In this document: positions 47,200-59,372 of the stretch, one piece after another
Layout: each line of letters opens with the position of its first letter
Numbering within the stretch: the stretch's first letter is position 1
DNA from: Venturia oleaginea
Lineage: Eukaryota > Ascomycota > Dothideomycetes > Venturiales > Venturiaceae
Direction: 5' to 3'
NCBI GenBank assembly: GCA_013176395.1
Contig: JABMLP010000026.1
Span: 496,001 to 560,000 of the forward strand
DNA length: 64,000 nucleotides
Made by a program: the position numbers and the translations under genes
Notes under the pieces: model-generated
Seen by the model: only the letters and a program-made list of their open reading frames with translations
What the model was told of the DNA's origin: nothing
The model's database searches: none

Positions 47200-47534
47200 T
47201 CAATCCTTTGACAATCTCCCGACACAATACCCAGCCTCTTCCGCAAACCTTCCCCCATACCCTTCCAATTCCTCCCGTCCAAGCGAAGGTCCATGAATAA
47301 CGCCTTCTCCGTCCAACTCCGCCAGGTCAACAGAACGTTCAACGTCAGTCCCTTCTCCGTCCCTACTACCTAATCGGCTTGCCTCCCATCGACGCTGCCG
47401 CTCGTAAAGCTCTTGATTCTTCTCTAAGTACCATTTTCGTGCCGGTGCCCAGAATAGGCAGCAGAGGACGAGAAGAGCGGCGATGGCGGGGATAACGGTT
47501 TTTATAAGAATTGAGTTCAGTGGGGGAGAGTCAG
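47200..47534 (-). pseudogene. Orphan membrane-anchor and cytosolic-tail exon
   Basis: An open frame follows a TACTAG acceptor at 47534 and ends with TGA at 47200. It encodes a membrane segment (KTVIPAIAALLVLCCLFW), then a basic/aromatic juxtamembrane stretch and an acidic tail (EKNQELYERQRRWEASRLG, DVERSVDLAELDGEG). This is the usual last exon of a fungal single-pass surface protein. No upstream exon joins it in frame, so it may be an orphan left by rearrangement, or an alternative 3' exon of the neighbouring surface-protein gene. The family is not recognised. Confidence 0.5.
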
Positions 47535-47670
47535 CTAGTATTCATTTTCTTGACCCATTGACTAACAGATGACTGATGGGATGAGAGCATATAGAACAGA
47601 CAGGGATAGACGCCACCCACCACAAGTTGACTACCACCCAATCGTAGCCTTCCCATCTTATTTGCACGTT

Positions 47671-48947
47671 TCAGTTCTCAGCCGTCTCTTTGACCGAAGC
47701 CAACGTGATATCTTGACCCCGTTTGCTCGTGTACAACTTGGAACGGCACCATTCTCTGACTTTTCGGCGCCAGAACCAAAAATAGAGCGCAAAGATGACA
47801 ACAGCACCGAACAGGCCTCCGACAGCTTCTCCGATAACTTCTCCGGTATTCGTAGGACTTACGTGTGTTCCCTTATCAAAAGCATTAGCAAGGTTCTTGC
47901 AGTTTGGTGGCATCTTAATTGGTGAAACGCGTGCCGCATTTGGGAAGACTATATGTATGACGGACATGAAGACAAGGGAGAAGAAAAATAGGGCTGTGAC
48001 AATAGTTGATGATTCGGAATGCTTGATAAGGGAATGAGCGGGATTAAGAAGACAACTACAAATGAGAGCATGCGACAAGAAGAGCTGAGGAGGCGATATG
48101 GTGTAGTAAAGTACGATGTAGTGATATGGTGAAGAGCAGGTGAGCTAAAAATAGTGATAACCAAGGCTGTTAGAGCTTACCTGTGTTGTTCCTCCAATCC
48201 CGGAGCTTTGCGTTGCCGTAGCAGTTGGTATGAAGTTCGTAGGTGCTGGATTCGCTGGTGGGACGACGACAGAAGAAGTGAAGCTGATGTCTGTTGGGCC
48301 TGCCGTGGTTGTCGTGCAACTTACAGTACACAACATAGCTTCATGTCCTGTCTCTGTTTTGCAGTAACCAGGGATGGCAAAGAAGGTGGTTGCTTCATCT
48401 TCACCATGGCCGCCGCAGGTCATCAAAAGACCCGACGTGCGCGAGGTATCTATCCCCGCGATGCATCCTGCAGGGCAAGTGAAGGAAGAAGTGAAAGAAT
48501 ATATGTATGTGAATGTGGAAGCTGATGATATATTAGCATTGGGCGACCCAGTGATGAGCTGCGGTCATTGAGTAGCCAGCGAGCAAGGATGGAAGGGTGG
48601 CTTCAGGAACCGATTGGAAGGGAAGCTACTTACATGAACTCGTGTCTGGAATATCGGTCGGCAACGGAATAGTTGTCGTTGGGGGTGGAGTACTCAGGAG
48701 TGCAGTACTCAGGAGTGGAGTACTTGTCGTTTCGAGAGGTGCTTGAGTAATACTCCTTGGTAGTGCATTGGTTATGACTTCAATGAATGGTTCATCGTTC
48801 ACCAACGTGAGGCTTAAGGACATCGAGGTATGAGGGATAGACATTGGAACAAAGGAGAAACCCGAGGGCTTCAAGATACCAGAATAGATAGATACTGGAA
48901 GGAGGAAAAGACCTTACGAGGACGGGAGAATAAACATTTAAGAACAT
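47671..48947 (-). CDS. Probable single-pass surface protein, Ser/Thr-rich
   Basis: The model is: optional short exon 48947-48918, exon to 48634, exon 48521-48181, then a last exon probably from 47871 to 47671. The extracellular part is rich in S, T and P (TTSTPLLST, TPPPTTTIPLPTD) and has paired cysteines (SFTCPAGCIAGID, MTCGGHG, CKTE, CTVSC). A glycine-rich membrane segment follows (GEAVGGLFGAVVIFALYFWFW), then a basic stop-transfer RRKVREWCRSK. The nearest GT-AG pair after 48181 would be a 36-base intron, too short, so a longer intron (48180-47872, CTAAT branch site) is proposed. The start and last junction are uncertain and no good signal peptide is seen. It is perhaps a wall sensor or glycoprotein. 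Confidence 0.5.
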
Positions 48948-50030
48948 CAAAGCGGACACCCGTGTTCTCGGACGGCTGTTAACGGCTTCAACAGCTGGGT
49001 AATAGTAAGACGGAAAGCCACGGTAACAGTACCGTGAAGAAACGTGAATGATAGTTCTGGCCAAGGAAAGGATATAAGAGTACACAACATTGGAGACTTA
49101 GACTTACGAATGTCGGGTCTTACTATGCTTGTCTCCTCACGTGGCCTCAGCTCTGACCATACCCAATCGCTAGATTTGAATGTTCTAAATCGAAGGGTTT
49201 ATTCATGTGGTATGCTCGACAAATTGATTCTTCAACATTTGAAACGCATAAAATCGAAACCACTAAGATGCCATCTGGAAATTTTATAAACCGAGCAATG
49301 TCAAGTTTGGAGACCTTAAAAACCAGAAGGAATAAGTAGGATGGAAATCTCTTAAGATTTCATCTCCTCGTTGGGTAGCGACAGCTTGTTAACATGAATA
49401 GCAGCACCATGATTCTCTCGACCAGTGCGCGATAAAACACGCTTCGATGCGAGATCAATACTGGCTCAAACCATGCTCCTGTCAATGAGAATAATGGAAG
49501 TATGCTTCTGACGAGATAGCAAAAGAGATTGGGAACACTGTGCTGTACTCAGCTTCCATGACGATACTCTCTAACGCATTGGCTCATCTGCATACCCTTA
49601 TACATACGCGAAGTGAATTGGGAAGGAAAGTGAAGATAAAGACATAGGGGTATTGAAGTAAATTTCGAGGCATCACAGGCCTACAACAGGTGCCTCGACT
49701 GAAAAACTGCCATTTTCAGCTTGGATAAGTTTAGACTCGATGAACAGCCCAGATGTGAAGCAAGATTGTCGTGGATCGGGAGCCGCGGACGCGGTTAGAC
49801 TCATTTTTCCATAGTTGATAATGGAATGGAGGTATGGGAGGTTGTTGGTGGTGAAGAAAGTTGTGTGGGTAAAGAAACGGCGTCCGCGGAAAGCGAGATG
49901 GATCCAGCGAGTCAGTTTCTCGTCTCGCACTCAGACCACGTCCATCGCATTTTCCCGGTATAAAGACTCATTGAGAACTTCATTCATTCAATTAGTCAAA
50001 TCTTCATCTTCATCATTCTCGAATCTCGAA
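48948..50030. other. Intergenic
   Basis: About 1.1 kb upstream of the DUF1772 gene. A minus-strand frame at 49801-49673 (43 codons, MSLTASAAPDP start) could be a first exon but has no supporting continuation. Confidence 0.4.
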
Positions 50031-50689
50031 ATGACCAATCTCCTTAATCATTTCACCTCGATAACCGAGACCCCTGTCCCAGCAGGTATTCGAATTGCGC
50101 AGGTTGTTGGAGTAACATCTGCTGCCTATCTTTCTGGTACGTCTATTGTCCGCGAGTGGATAGAATTTCGTTCCTTATAGATATGCTCAGGTTATATTGC
50201 CAATTTTAGCATTGTTGGAGTGCCGTCCCTGGCACGAGCACCACCGAGTGCTAAGGCACAAACATGGCAAGACATGTACAGGATTGGAGCATCAACAGCC
50301 CCCTACTTGGCTATGCTGTCATCGATATCATTTGGCTATTTAGCATCGAAGGGTGAGAAAGACATCTCGATTCTTGATAGCAATTGTACTCATCTAAAAT
50401 AGTTCCTCGAACTCCCGAGTTGTTCATGAATACTAGCTCTGGGACATTTTACCTTTATACCTTGGCAGCGATTTCGGTCCCGGTAATTGTGCCATACACG
50501 GTTGGAGTTATGAAGCCGACGAACGATGAATTACATGCGAGAGCAGACAAGTACAGGCTAGTTGCTTGGGACGTGAAAGAAGATGTCGAATTGGAGGAGC
50601 TGCTCAAGAAATGGACGGTGCTGAACACGACGAGGTCTCTGTTTCCGTTGGCGGCAGCAGTTGTAGGACTTTGGGCCGTTATGTCTTGA
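50031..50689 (+). CDS. DUF1772 (anthrone oxygenase-like) membrane protein
   Basis: Exons 50031-50136, 50191-50352 and 50403-50689 give 184 aa. Four hydrophobic stretches fit the family: AQVVGVTSAAYLSGYIANFSIVG, ASTAPYLAMLSSISFGYLA, YLYTLAAISVPVIVPYTVGVM and RSLFPLAAAVVGLWAVMS. The conserved MKPTNDELHA block and WTVLNTTRSLFPL near the end are typical of DUF1772. Some members are cofactor-free anthrone oxygenases in polyketide pathways, but most are uncharacterised and no polyketide genes lie nearby, so no function is assigned. Confidence 0.8.
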
Positions 50690-50944
50690 GCTGTCTCGGG
50701 GTGAAGCATTGGAAAAATGACGTGTCTGCCATACGTCCAACTATCAACGCCTCTGTGAGGCGATCAGAAAACAAGGAATCCTTAGGATATTTCGAGGCAC
50801 CCAGCGCGTGTTAATGATTTTATATCACGAGATAAGAAGGACTGTAGCTTCGTCAACACAGCCTGGAGTAGCATAAAGCTATAAATACTTACATCCTTTC
50901 AGACACCACGAGCAAACAACAACTCCTGATTCGAATTTCTTAAA

Positions 50945-53293
50945 ATGGCTTCCATTTGGAATCCTACGACGACAGTCAATCGCGATTCCCCGTCTATCGA
51001 CGACATCATCATCTCATTCCAACGCACCATTCGTGTTCCCGACAATAAAGAGACTTACCAACTTCCTACAAGTCTGGGGGCCTTCAATATCTAAAAGGTC
51101 GCCGACTATACAAGCAAGCTCCCAGAAACAATGGCCGCAAAAGGCGGCATCTTCCTGCCCATGTTTCGTAAGTACTATTAGTCCCCGTTCTTTTACACGA
51201 TGACGCCAAAGGGCCCTAAGGTCAAACAGTCGCGGAACTTGGAAAAGTCAGAAGTCGATCTGGCTTTCCATGTGGTTTTGGTCGGTTTAATAGCGCTTGA
51301 AAACAGCGGCTAACAGAATTTTAGAACAAGAGGCAGTGTGGATCAACTTCCACTCTTCACTTCCGTATGCTCTCAGAATTCACGTTGGTGGAGTCAACGC
51401 CATCTCTGGTGAGCCTGTGGTCGAGGATGCGAAGACTCAACTCCGTTTTCGTAACAAGTTGTCCCAAGGCAAGTCGGTTCAAGACTACGTCGTTCTACCT
51501 CAGCAGCCATGGCTAGACGGCACCGCCACCGCACCAGGAAAGGTCCGCCAATTCGCTGCCATGCCGATTGGAGGAGGCTATACTGTCGAAGCCCAGCTCA
51601 CCGGTGCTGAGCTTACGGCCGGCATTCAGTTCGAGATCGTCCCTGCTGCCCCATATCCGATCTCCATCAAGGTCCACGAGCGGTGTGTAGACCAGTCCTT
51701 GCAGTTAAAGCTCATGTCCAACACGACTGTGGGCGAGCTTTACGAGCAGTTGAGAATGACTCAGAACGATAGATTTAATGGCTCTGTTGTCACCAACATG
51801 GCTCAAACGATTGAAAAATATGGGCTTCGTGACGGCGCCGTCCTCACGATCTTCATGGAGCCAAAGCGCAATGCTGGCTTCAACACACGTGAGCGTAAGA
51901 TGACGGTCCAAGTCGATAATATACCTCTTCAAGGCTCTGTGTCTTTGAAGGTATCCCCAGAAGATACTTGCGATGATGTTGTATTTCTTCTCATGGACGC
52001 CAGAACGGTCGAAACCAACAAATACACCCTTTGTCTTAAACTTCCTGCCGAGTTCCAGGTCGCTGGAGGTGGCTAGACAATGGAACTGGCCAGCATCTAC
52101 CCGCTCTCCAGCTTCAGAATCAAAGAAGGAGACGTTTTGTACTTGCCAACACCCGCCAAGTCAATCACCGTTAGCAGTTTGACTGGAAAGATTCTCGTGC
52201 TTAATGTGGAGCCCGACTATACCATCGGATATGTTAAGTGCATGATCCAAGACAAGGAGAGTATTCCACGAGATCAGCAGCGACTGATCTTCGCTGGAAA
52301 ACAACTGGAAGGTGAGCATCCTGATTCTGACTAAGGCGCATGGAACACTAATATCTCAAAGATGAACGTACCCTAGCAGACTATAACGTTCAGGATGTAA
52401 GTAGACCCCATTAAACTTTTGGATAAACAGCAGGTCTAACAATTTGTAGCATGCACTCATGCACTTGGTGCTTCGACTCCGCCGCGGCGGAGGTGGTCGC
52501 ATCCCTCCTCAAGGAATGGAAATGGGCACCGCTGCTGGTGGATTCATCAAACAGGCGATCGTCGAGGATGAGGGCAACCGCGAATGGGACACAAAACAGA
52601 CCAAGTCCTTCAACGTCCAAGTCCTGAACTCGCAACACTTCCGAGCCGTCACTGGATTCGCGCCACCACCCTCATGTGTCACAGCTCAGACCTACGCGAG
52701 GTATGAATACCCATTCTATTCCATTTACGAAGAGCCCACTGTCGTCGCTGGTAACTTCACTGGCGTCCAGTCCATAGGCCAAATGGAAAATACTGAGGAA
52801 GCACACGTCGTACCGCCAACAGTCTTCATTGGTGGCATACCCACTGCCAATACTAGTGGCCCTTTCAATTACCTGCGCACCAACACTGCTTTTCGAAGAT
52901 TCGCTCGAATCATTGGTAGACAGCCCGAGACGCTGACGCCTGCGCTACAGGAAATCTCAATTCTAGCTCCGAACCTCGCAGATCTGATTGCAGCCCACCA
53001 AGATGACTTCTGATCCTACTTGCCGAATTGTCAGTGGAACAGGAGTCCGAGGATGTCGCTGAGGAGGGCATCGAACTTCCTACGGGTGATGGCGTTCGTG
53101 CTCCTCGTGTGTCGAGGTCAGCTTCTTCAATTCTGGTGGTCCTGCTTCTGAGTTCCGCTCCGTCGCCGAGGTGAAGAAAAAGATCGAGGAGGAGATCAAG
53201 AAGGAGGCCGCGGAGTAGGTGACGGAGTGGATGGAGGAAGAAATTGAGAAGATTATTGGAGAGTTCGAGAAGGAGATTGCGAAGGATATCATG
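50945..53293 (+). pseudogene. Fungal ubiquitin-domain protein, disrupted
   Basis: The N-terminus (MASIWNPTTTVNRDSPSIDD, then FQRTIRVPDN) and the middle (LRIHVGGVNAISGEP, DYVVLPQQPWLDG, RQFAAMPIGGGYTVEAQ) match a fungus-specific family of unknown role. Ubiquitin-like folds follow ([44 protein letters not shown]-like end). Introns 51168-51324, 52312-52361 and 52397-52449 are intact. Lesions: TAA at 51092 (where the family has an aromatic residue before KVADY), TAG at 52074, and after a stop at 53011 the coding-like sequence continues in shifted frames (EQESEDVAEEG, then EVKKKIEEEIKKEAAE followed by TAG). The TATA-like CTATAAATA at 50879 is preserved. Confidence 0.8.
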
Positions 53294-53599
53294 ATCTCTC
53301 TTTTCGGTTAAAGAAAGGCACCGCTGTCCACTTGCGTGGGACTGGCTTGAGTATGACAACGTTGGTGGGACAGTAGGCGGGTTCGTGTATGGTATTCACA
53401 AGGAGAGTGAATATGGCACAGCATAGAGCTAGCCCCCGTCACCCACTAGATAGATCTATGAATGTGCTCACCGACCACAGGTAATCTCTGCCTTGAGGAC
53501 AATTAACCCCAGTCTCAATACGACCCAGAGAATTATCAAAGTGCAAGAACGTACGGATTCCTCATGTCAACCAACCCCTTCAATCGTATGCACCTGTCC

Positions 53600-54462
53600 T
53601 CACACTCTATTCCCCACAACCGGCGCCTTCCCAATCCACTTCCCCTCCTCAATCTCCTGCAAAACCCATCTCGCTAAACCCCCCCTGCTAAGCTCCATCC
53701 CCCCCTCAAACCCCTCTCCCAAATATCCCGCCTTAACCTCCTCCTCGGAGCTTCCATCATTCAAATGTGGCACCCTAAACACAGTCCACTCAAACCCTTC
53801 CCTCAGCTCACAAACTCTCTCCCCAATCCCCTTCATCTCGGCATTTCCCTGCGGCGCCACAGTTCCAACAATCATCCCATACCGCCACCAGGCCCAACTC
53901 TTCACATCCTGAGATTGAGGCAGCGCGTGCGGTGTTGAGAGAGCTAAAATTCTTTTGACGCCATTTTCCTTCATTGCTTTGAAGAGAAGTGGGAATGTAT
54001 CTGCTATTGGTGTTGTCTGGGTACGGAAGAGGAAAGCGGAAAGGGAAATATAGGCGCCTAGGAAAGAAACGACTATTGTGACGTTGTTGCATGCTTGGTT
54101 TAAAGTGGTGGGATCGTCGAGTTGGCCGGTTATGATGGTGATGCGTGGATTGGTTGTGTATTCTGTTGGGAGTTTGGAGGGGGTGCGAACGAGGAGGGTT
54201 AGTTGTGGTGGGGAAGGATGAATGAGTGCTTCTTTTAAGAAGGCGAGGCCGCTTGCGCCTGTTTTTTTTTTTTTTTTTTGTGTTAGGAGGGTGGATTGAG
54301 TCTTTGAGATTGAGACGATGCGATGCGGATTGTCGAGATCAAGGAGAGACGGCTTTTCATCTTCGACGAGGGAGTTTCGACAATTCTTGATATGGAAAGT
54401 TGGCTGTGGTGGTGGTGGTGCTTACCTGTTGCGCCTAGGACTAGGATATTTTGTTTAGACAT
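53600..54462 (-). CDS. NAD(P)-binding Rossmann-fold protein (NmrA-like)
   Basis: Exon 1 (54462-54426, MSKQNILVLGATG) and exon 2 (54258-53600) join over a 167-base intron and give 231 aa. The splice rebuilds the dinucleotide motif LGATGASGLAFLKEAL. Other features are LTLLVRTPSKLP, the ITGQLDDPTTLNQACNNVTIVVSFLG segment and MKENGVKRILALSTPHA, all typical of short atypical SDR/NAD(P)H-binding proteins (PF13460). There is no Tyr-x-x-x-Lys catalytic pair at the classic spacing, so it may be a redox sensor or reductase. The intron contains a T homopolymer of about 18 (54264-54281), next to the acceptor on the minus strand. Confidence 0.85.
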
Positions 54463-56384
54463 TCTTTGGATGTACTTAGTTCAAAGGAGAGTTTGAGCAC
54501 GAAGAGAGGACTTCAAGGATGTAGAGTTGAGTTGAGAAGAAGAAGTGTAGTTGATAAGAAGTGTAGTTGATGAAAAAACAGGTTTGTGTCGTGATACGAA
54601 CATTTGTAATGCTTTTCAACCGTCTTTCCTCATGAAGAATTCAAAACCGCGTCATCATCCTTCTTTGTTCACGCGAGGCTGAACTTGCGCCGCTGCTTAC
54701 CTAAAGACTAAATGCTAACTTATCTACAATACTTGGCCATGAAACAAACACGGTGTTTGTTTCTATTTTGATTCCTCGGGAACGCGCCATACTATCTCGA
54801 AACAAAACATGCTGCGCGGCGAAGATAGCTTGCCAGGACGTCGCGATTGTATCCATTGTACACGATGGTATTGCGGCTGAAGTGAAAGGCAGTGACGATT
54901 GTGGTGAAGGTGTTTGAGGCAGTTGAAACGTGCTTGTTGCAATCAGATGAAAGGCCTCGCTGACAAACAAGGGTGATTTCTTTCTTTTTTGGGCGCCATC
55001 TATTTCGCAGCATGGAAGATGAAATACTAGAGTGATTGCAGGTGCAAAGCTAAAAATGGGAGGGCTGTGAGGCGTCTTCATTAAGATGACGGGTATTCAA
55101 TCACAGGGAGGATGGGATGTCTGGCAATATATGGAATCTATTGATATACTCGCTACACCTGATGGCAGGCCTTGCATGTGGTTCCGCATGTCAGAAATAC
55201 AAGCCGAACAGGAAGAAATCCATCATGCATTGTTATTTTTGGTAACACGGTCGTCGGTCGGATGTGACGGACTCGTCCATAACTCTCCTGCTGGTGGCTG
55301 CAAGGACACGGCGATCTTGACCCATTGCTCCAACGATCGGCAGATGGTTTACCATTCTGATGGTGCCCGTTGCTAGCCATGTCATCTCATTTGTTGGCAG
55401 CCGAGTGATGGGCAACCAAGATATTCCTTGCAGTCGCAAAAGCAAGCGGCTGTTGCCCTCTGCCGGCGCGAATGAGAGAGAGCTTCCTTCTTTGTTTCAT
55501 CGGGCCGTCGACCTCACAGCGAGTCAATGGCTATGTTCGTAACCGGGGTACTCGTGCCCACGACTGGAACCCACGACTGGAACCCACGACTGGAACCCAC
55601 GACTGGAACCCACGACTGGAGCCCACGACTGGTGCCCACGACTGGAGCCCACGACTGGTGCCCACTACCGGACAGGCCCAACAGCCAGCTCAAGTGAGGA
55701 GTGAGGAGCGAGGTGCGAGGTGCGAGGCTGTCTACTGTGGTACGTAAGTACGTACTACGCACTATACTATTTCCTCCCGCGGATCTTCTCCTGCTCGACG
55801 CACTGGAGCCAACCGGTGGCGCTGGCGCTGGCTCCTACGATGTTGCTGGGTGGGCCACTCCAGCTCGAACCTTGACAATTCGCAAGTCTCTGAGCTAGCT
55901 GTAGCAGCCGAATAGTACATAGTATCGCTTCGCCTCGCCTTCCACGCAGCATTGCCTCCGCTCCGCCAGGCCCAGATCCTCCTCAAGTCTTTCCTCCCTG
56001 CTGTCACCGTGTCACCCTCATCCACCTTCCGGTCCCTCCCATCGCTGTTGATTCGGTCCCCCCCCCCATCGCTGTTGATTGCTCCTAGTCAAGCCCTGGC
56101 CGTGCACACTTGGATACGAGTAGTTCCCAGCCCGTCGGTTCTTCGGTTGCAGCAGCGTCATTGTCATCATCATTTTGCGAACGCGCTCGATTTCTGCAAC
56201 CACGACCTACAAGATTGCCAGGCACAACCCGCCCTGGCCAGGTCGAGACTCTCTTCACCCGGCCCTCAGTTCTGGGCTCGAGTCTGTAACCCACGGCTTC
56301 TTGATAGGTCTGCCCTATCATCGCGAACGCGTGCGACCCTGAGGCTTACCGTGCGCCCTGGACTGGACGGGACTGGACTTCAAT
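54463..56384. other. Long region upstream of SKN7
   Basis: About 1.9 kb without a supported gene. It contains the 13-bp minisatellite and short AG-rich repeats (GTGAGGAGTGAGGAGCGAGG, 55694-55713). GC content rises towards the SKN7 start. It probably includes the 5' leader and promoter of SKN7. Confidence 0.45.
55557..55671. repeat. 13-bp minisatellite, about nine units
   Basis: Tandem units of CCCACGACTGGAA start every 13 bases from 55557. Units six to eight alternate GGAG/GGTG endings and the ninth is truncated (CCCACTACCGG). Frames are open on both strands because the array lacks stops; no gene is implied. Confidence 0.93.
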
Positions 56385-58595
56385 ATGGAGCTCAATTCAG
56401 GAGGGAGCTCGAACTCCAGTGACTTTGTGAGTCTGGACTGTGGCTCTGCATCATCTTACTGTTGTTAACGCCCAAGGTATAGGTGCGCAAGCTGTACAAG
56501 TACGCCTTGGTTCATGCTTGACGTGTCGCGATAGCATCAATCGCTAATGAATCTGTAGAATGCTCGAAAGTCCTCAGGATGAAAGTGTAGTTCGATGGGG
56601 CGATCAAGGGGACAGTTTTGTAGTCCTCGAGGTGCGGATAGAATACACCTGTCCCAACATAACTTCGCGCTCACGGTACTACAGAACGAGAAGTTCACCA
56701 AGCATATTCTTCCCAAACATTTCAAACATAGCAACTTCGCCAGTTTTGTGCGCCAGCTGAACAAATATGACTTTCACAAGGTCCGCCACAACAACGAAGA
56801 AAGCGGCCAGTCGCCCTACGGGGCAGGGGTAAGCTTTTGTATTTTGACCTTGATCCTGCAATAGCTGACCAAAGTCTAAGGCTTGGGAATTCAAGCACCC
56901 TGACTTCAAGGCGAATAACAAAGACGCGCTTGACAACATTCGAAGAAAAGCGCCGGCGCCGCGGAAAGCCAATGTGGCCGCCGACGACATGATGATCCCA
57001 GCACAGCAAATGGACATGATGAATGGACAGTTTGTCGCCATGCAGCAGCAACTTCAGCAGGTTCAAGAGCGGTACACTGAACTGAGCATACAAAATTCAA
57101 TGATGCTGCAAGAAATGATTGGGATCCAGAAGACCGTGGTGAACCATGAACATGTCATGCAAAGCGTCATGAGCTTTTTACAGACCGTGGACAAGCAAAG
57201 AAGAGACAGCAGGATAATCACTCCGTTCGGTGGACCAAATAGCCAGCAGGATGGCCAATTAGATGGAACTCACCAGCAAATGCCGCCCGCTGAAGACGAC
57301 ACTCCAGCTTCCCCATTACTACATGCTGCGAAGCTGCTAAGCGAGACGAACGCCGATGCAATGTTGAACCCACGAAACCTGGAGCACATGAACGAAATGT
57401 CATTACGTGTGAACAGCACATTAACAACGCCGCCTCCAGAGCTTCTTGCGCACAGGAACGGCGCTCGACCAACGAGCCGCAGCGCACCCAATTCTGCGGC
57501 TTCATCCGGATCAATGCAACGTGATAACCTCGACGGCCTCGTTTATCCAGTGGGTGTTAACAATGGTATAGACCCTATGTATCCCGAGCATATTCAGAAC
57601 ATCCCATACACGATGCCAGTCAAACCAGAACCAGTCGACGCGACAGTTGCGCCGCGAAAGAAAAGCACCACGATGGATCCGGGATGGATACGACAGCCAC
57701 AGATCTTGCTTGTGGAAGATGATCCAACGTGTCGGAGGATAGGCTCAAAGTTTCTTTACGCCTTTAATTGTGCGATCGACGCTGCTGTTGGTTGACTCTC
57801 CCTTCTAGTCACATATTCACGCTAATCCAATCCCAGCTTGATGGACTTGAAGCTGTAAACAAGATACAGTCTGGCGCAAAATATGATCTCGTTCTTATGG
57901 ACATTATCATGCCCAATCTTGACGGCGTATCAGCATGTCACCTTATCCGACAGTTCAACCATACTCCCATTATCGCAATGACTTCTAACATTCGAAGCGA
58001 CGATATCGAAATGTACTTCCGACATGGTACGATGATTTTCCATTCTCGTGCACATGGGCGATCGCTAACGTGTCCAGGCATGAACGACGTCCTCCCTAAG
58101 CCTTTCACCAAAGAAGGCCTGCTCCATATGCTAGAAAAACACCTCGCACACTTGAAGAATCCAGCTCATGGTGGTATGGACTCTTTAGTACCTCCACATG
58201 TTCAAGGTCTGAACGCAGGATCCACCAGACCATCAATGAAGGACGAGGAATCTCCGGCGAAATCTCCTGCTACTACAAGCAACTGGAACTCGCCAATTCA
58301 GGTGCCTGGGGTGTCTCCAGTGGCCAGCACTAGTACAACGTACGAAGACCATGCGAACATGTCTCAAGGTCACCCAGCAATGTACGCTGTGCAGAATCCA
58401 ATGCAGGTCAATCCGATGACCCATGGCTATATGCCGAACAATTCGTCGACGCAGATGCAACTGCAGCAACGGCAAGATCAACACCGGCGGCATATATCGG
58501 ACATCAGTGGTGGTGACGAAAGCACGAACAGTGCTAAGCGGCAACAAATGTACCCGCCCATGCAACAACACGCACAACAAATTCAACGGCGATAA
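56385..58595 (+). CDS. SKN7: Skn7-type HSF/response-regulator transcription factor
   Basis: Seven exons: 56385-56426, 56483-56499 (17 bases), 56559-56631, 56685-56828, 56881-57786, 57837-58026 and 58078-58595, totalling 629 aa. Order: HSF-type DNA-binding domain (about residues 14-100; [36 protein letters not shown]), a Q-rich coiled coil ([16 protein letters not shown]), and a receiver domain from about residue 366 ([25 protein letters not shown] with phospho-acceptor Asp near 416, [13 protein letters not shown]). A Q/M/N-rich tail ends it. Skn7 receives phosphate from the histidine phosphotransfer protein and drives oxidative- and osmotic-stress genes with Yap1. The intron at 57787 has an unusual GTTGGT donor but keeps the frame. 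Confidence 0.95.
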
Positions 58596-59372
58596 TGAAT
58601 GTGTGGATAAAGTAATTTACTATAAGACGGTGTTAATACGCGCTTTGCCTAGCTTTTTGGCTCTGAGATACACACGGCAATTTGGTTCCCGAGGCGAGTG
58701 GCTCGCTCGTTTGGAACTCGGTGGATTGGTTTAGCGGACATAATAGCTACATGAAGGACATTCAGTATGACAGATGGGCGCAGAGGCTGTTGCTGGGGAT
58801 GCAGAATAGCTGTGTGGGCGCCAAGGAGGGATAGCAGAAGAGATCATGTGCTACGTATTCTGGGCACGATATATGTGATTAGGCACTGTTTGCCTGCGCT
58901 GGATTTATATGGCAGCTCTAGAGATTATCTATGGAAATAATGCGTTTCTCATGTTGAGAAAAAAATTAGTATGAGGAAAGGGCAAACTGGATGTTCGAGA
59001 AATATCTTTAATTGCTTGTGGTGTCCTCACTCAGTTGTGTTCAACCATCGCCGCTATCCTCCAAACTATGAGGTCGAAATCTCTGTCTACGGCAACGTTA
59101 AAAACCAAAATTTTGATTCACGACAGAGTGCACATGAATTCAGCGGGGCGGCCGTTGCTTGGAAGTGAAAACTTCCCAAAATTCTATCGCAACTCGGTTG
59201 TGGCGTTTCGTGTGGCTTGGGCTATTCGGGCCATCGGTTCGGAGTCACAACACAAACCCACATCTTCTGCAAAGCCGTTCCAACTTAACCTAATACCATC
59301 GAATTATCATCAAACATTCACAAGCAAACCCGGACGAGTCAGAACCCTTCAATTAATATATCCTATATCGCG
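58596..59372. other. Intergenic
   Basis: This is the 3' flank of SKN7 and the promoter of the eIF2B epsilon gene. No gene is seen. Confidence 0.5.

Noticed and set aside
55472..55762. Mirrored repetitive frames on both strands (HDWNPRLEP-type)
   Set aside because: They come from the stop-free 13-bp minisatellite; no start context or splicing supports a gene.
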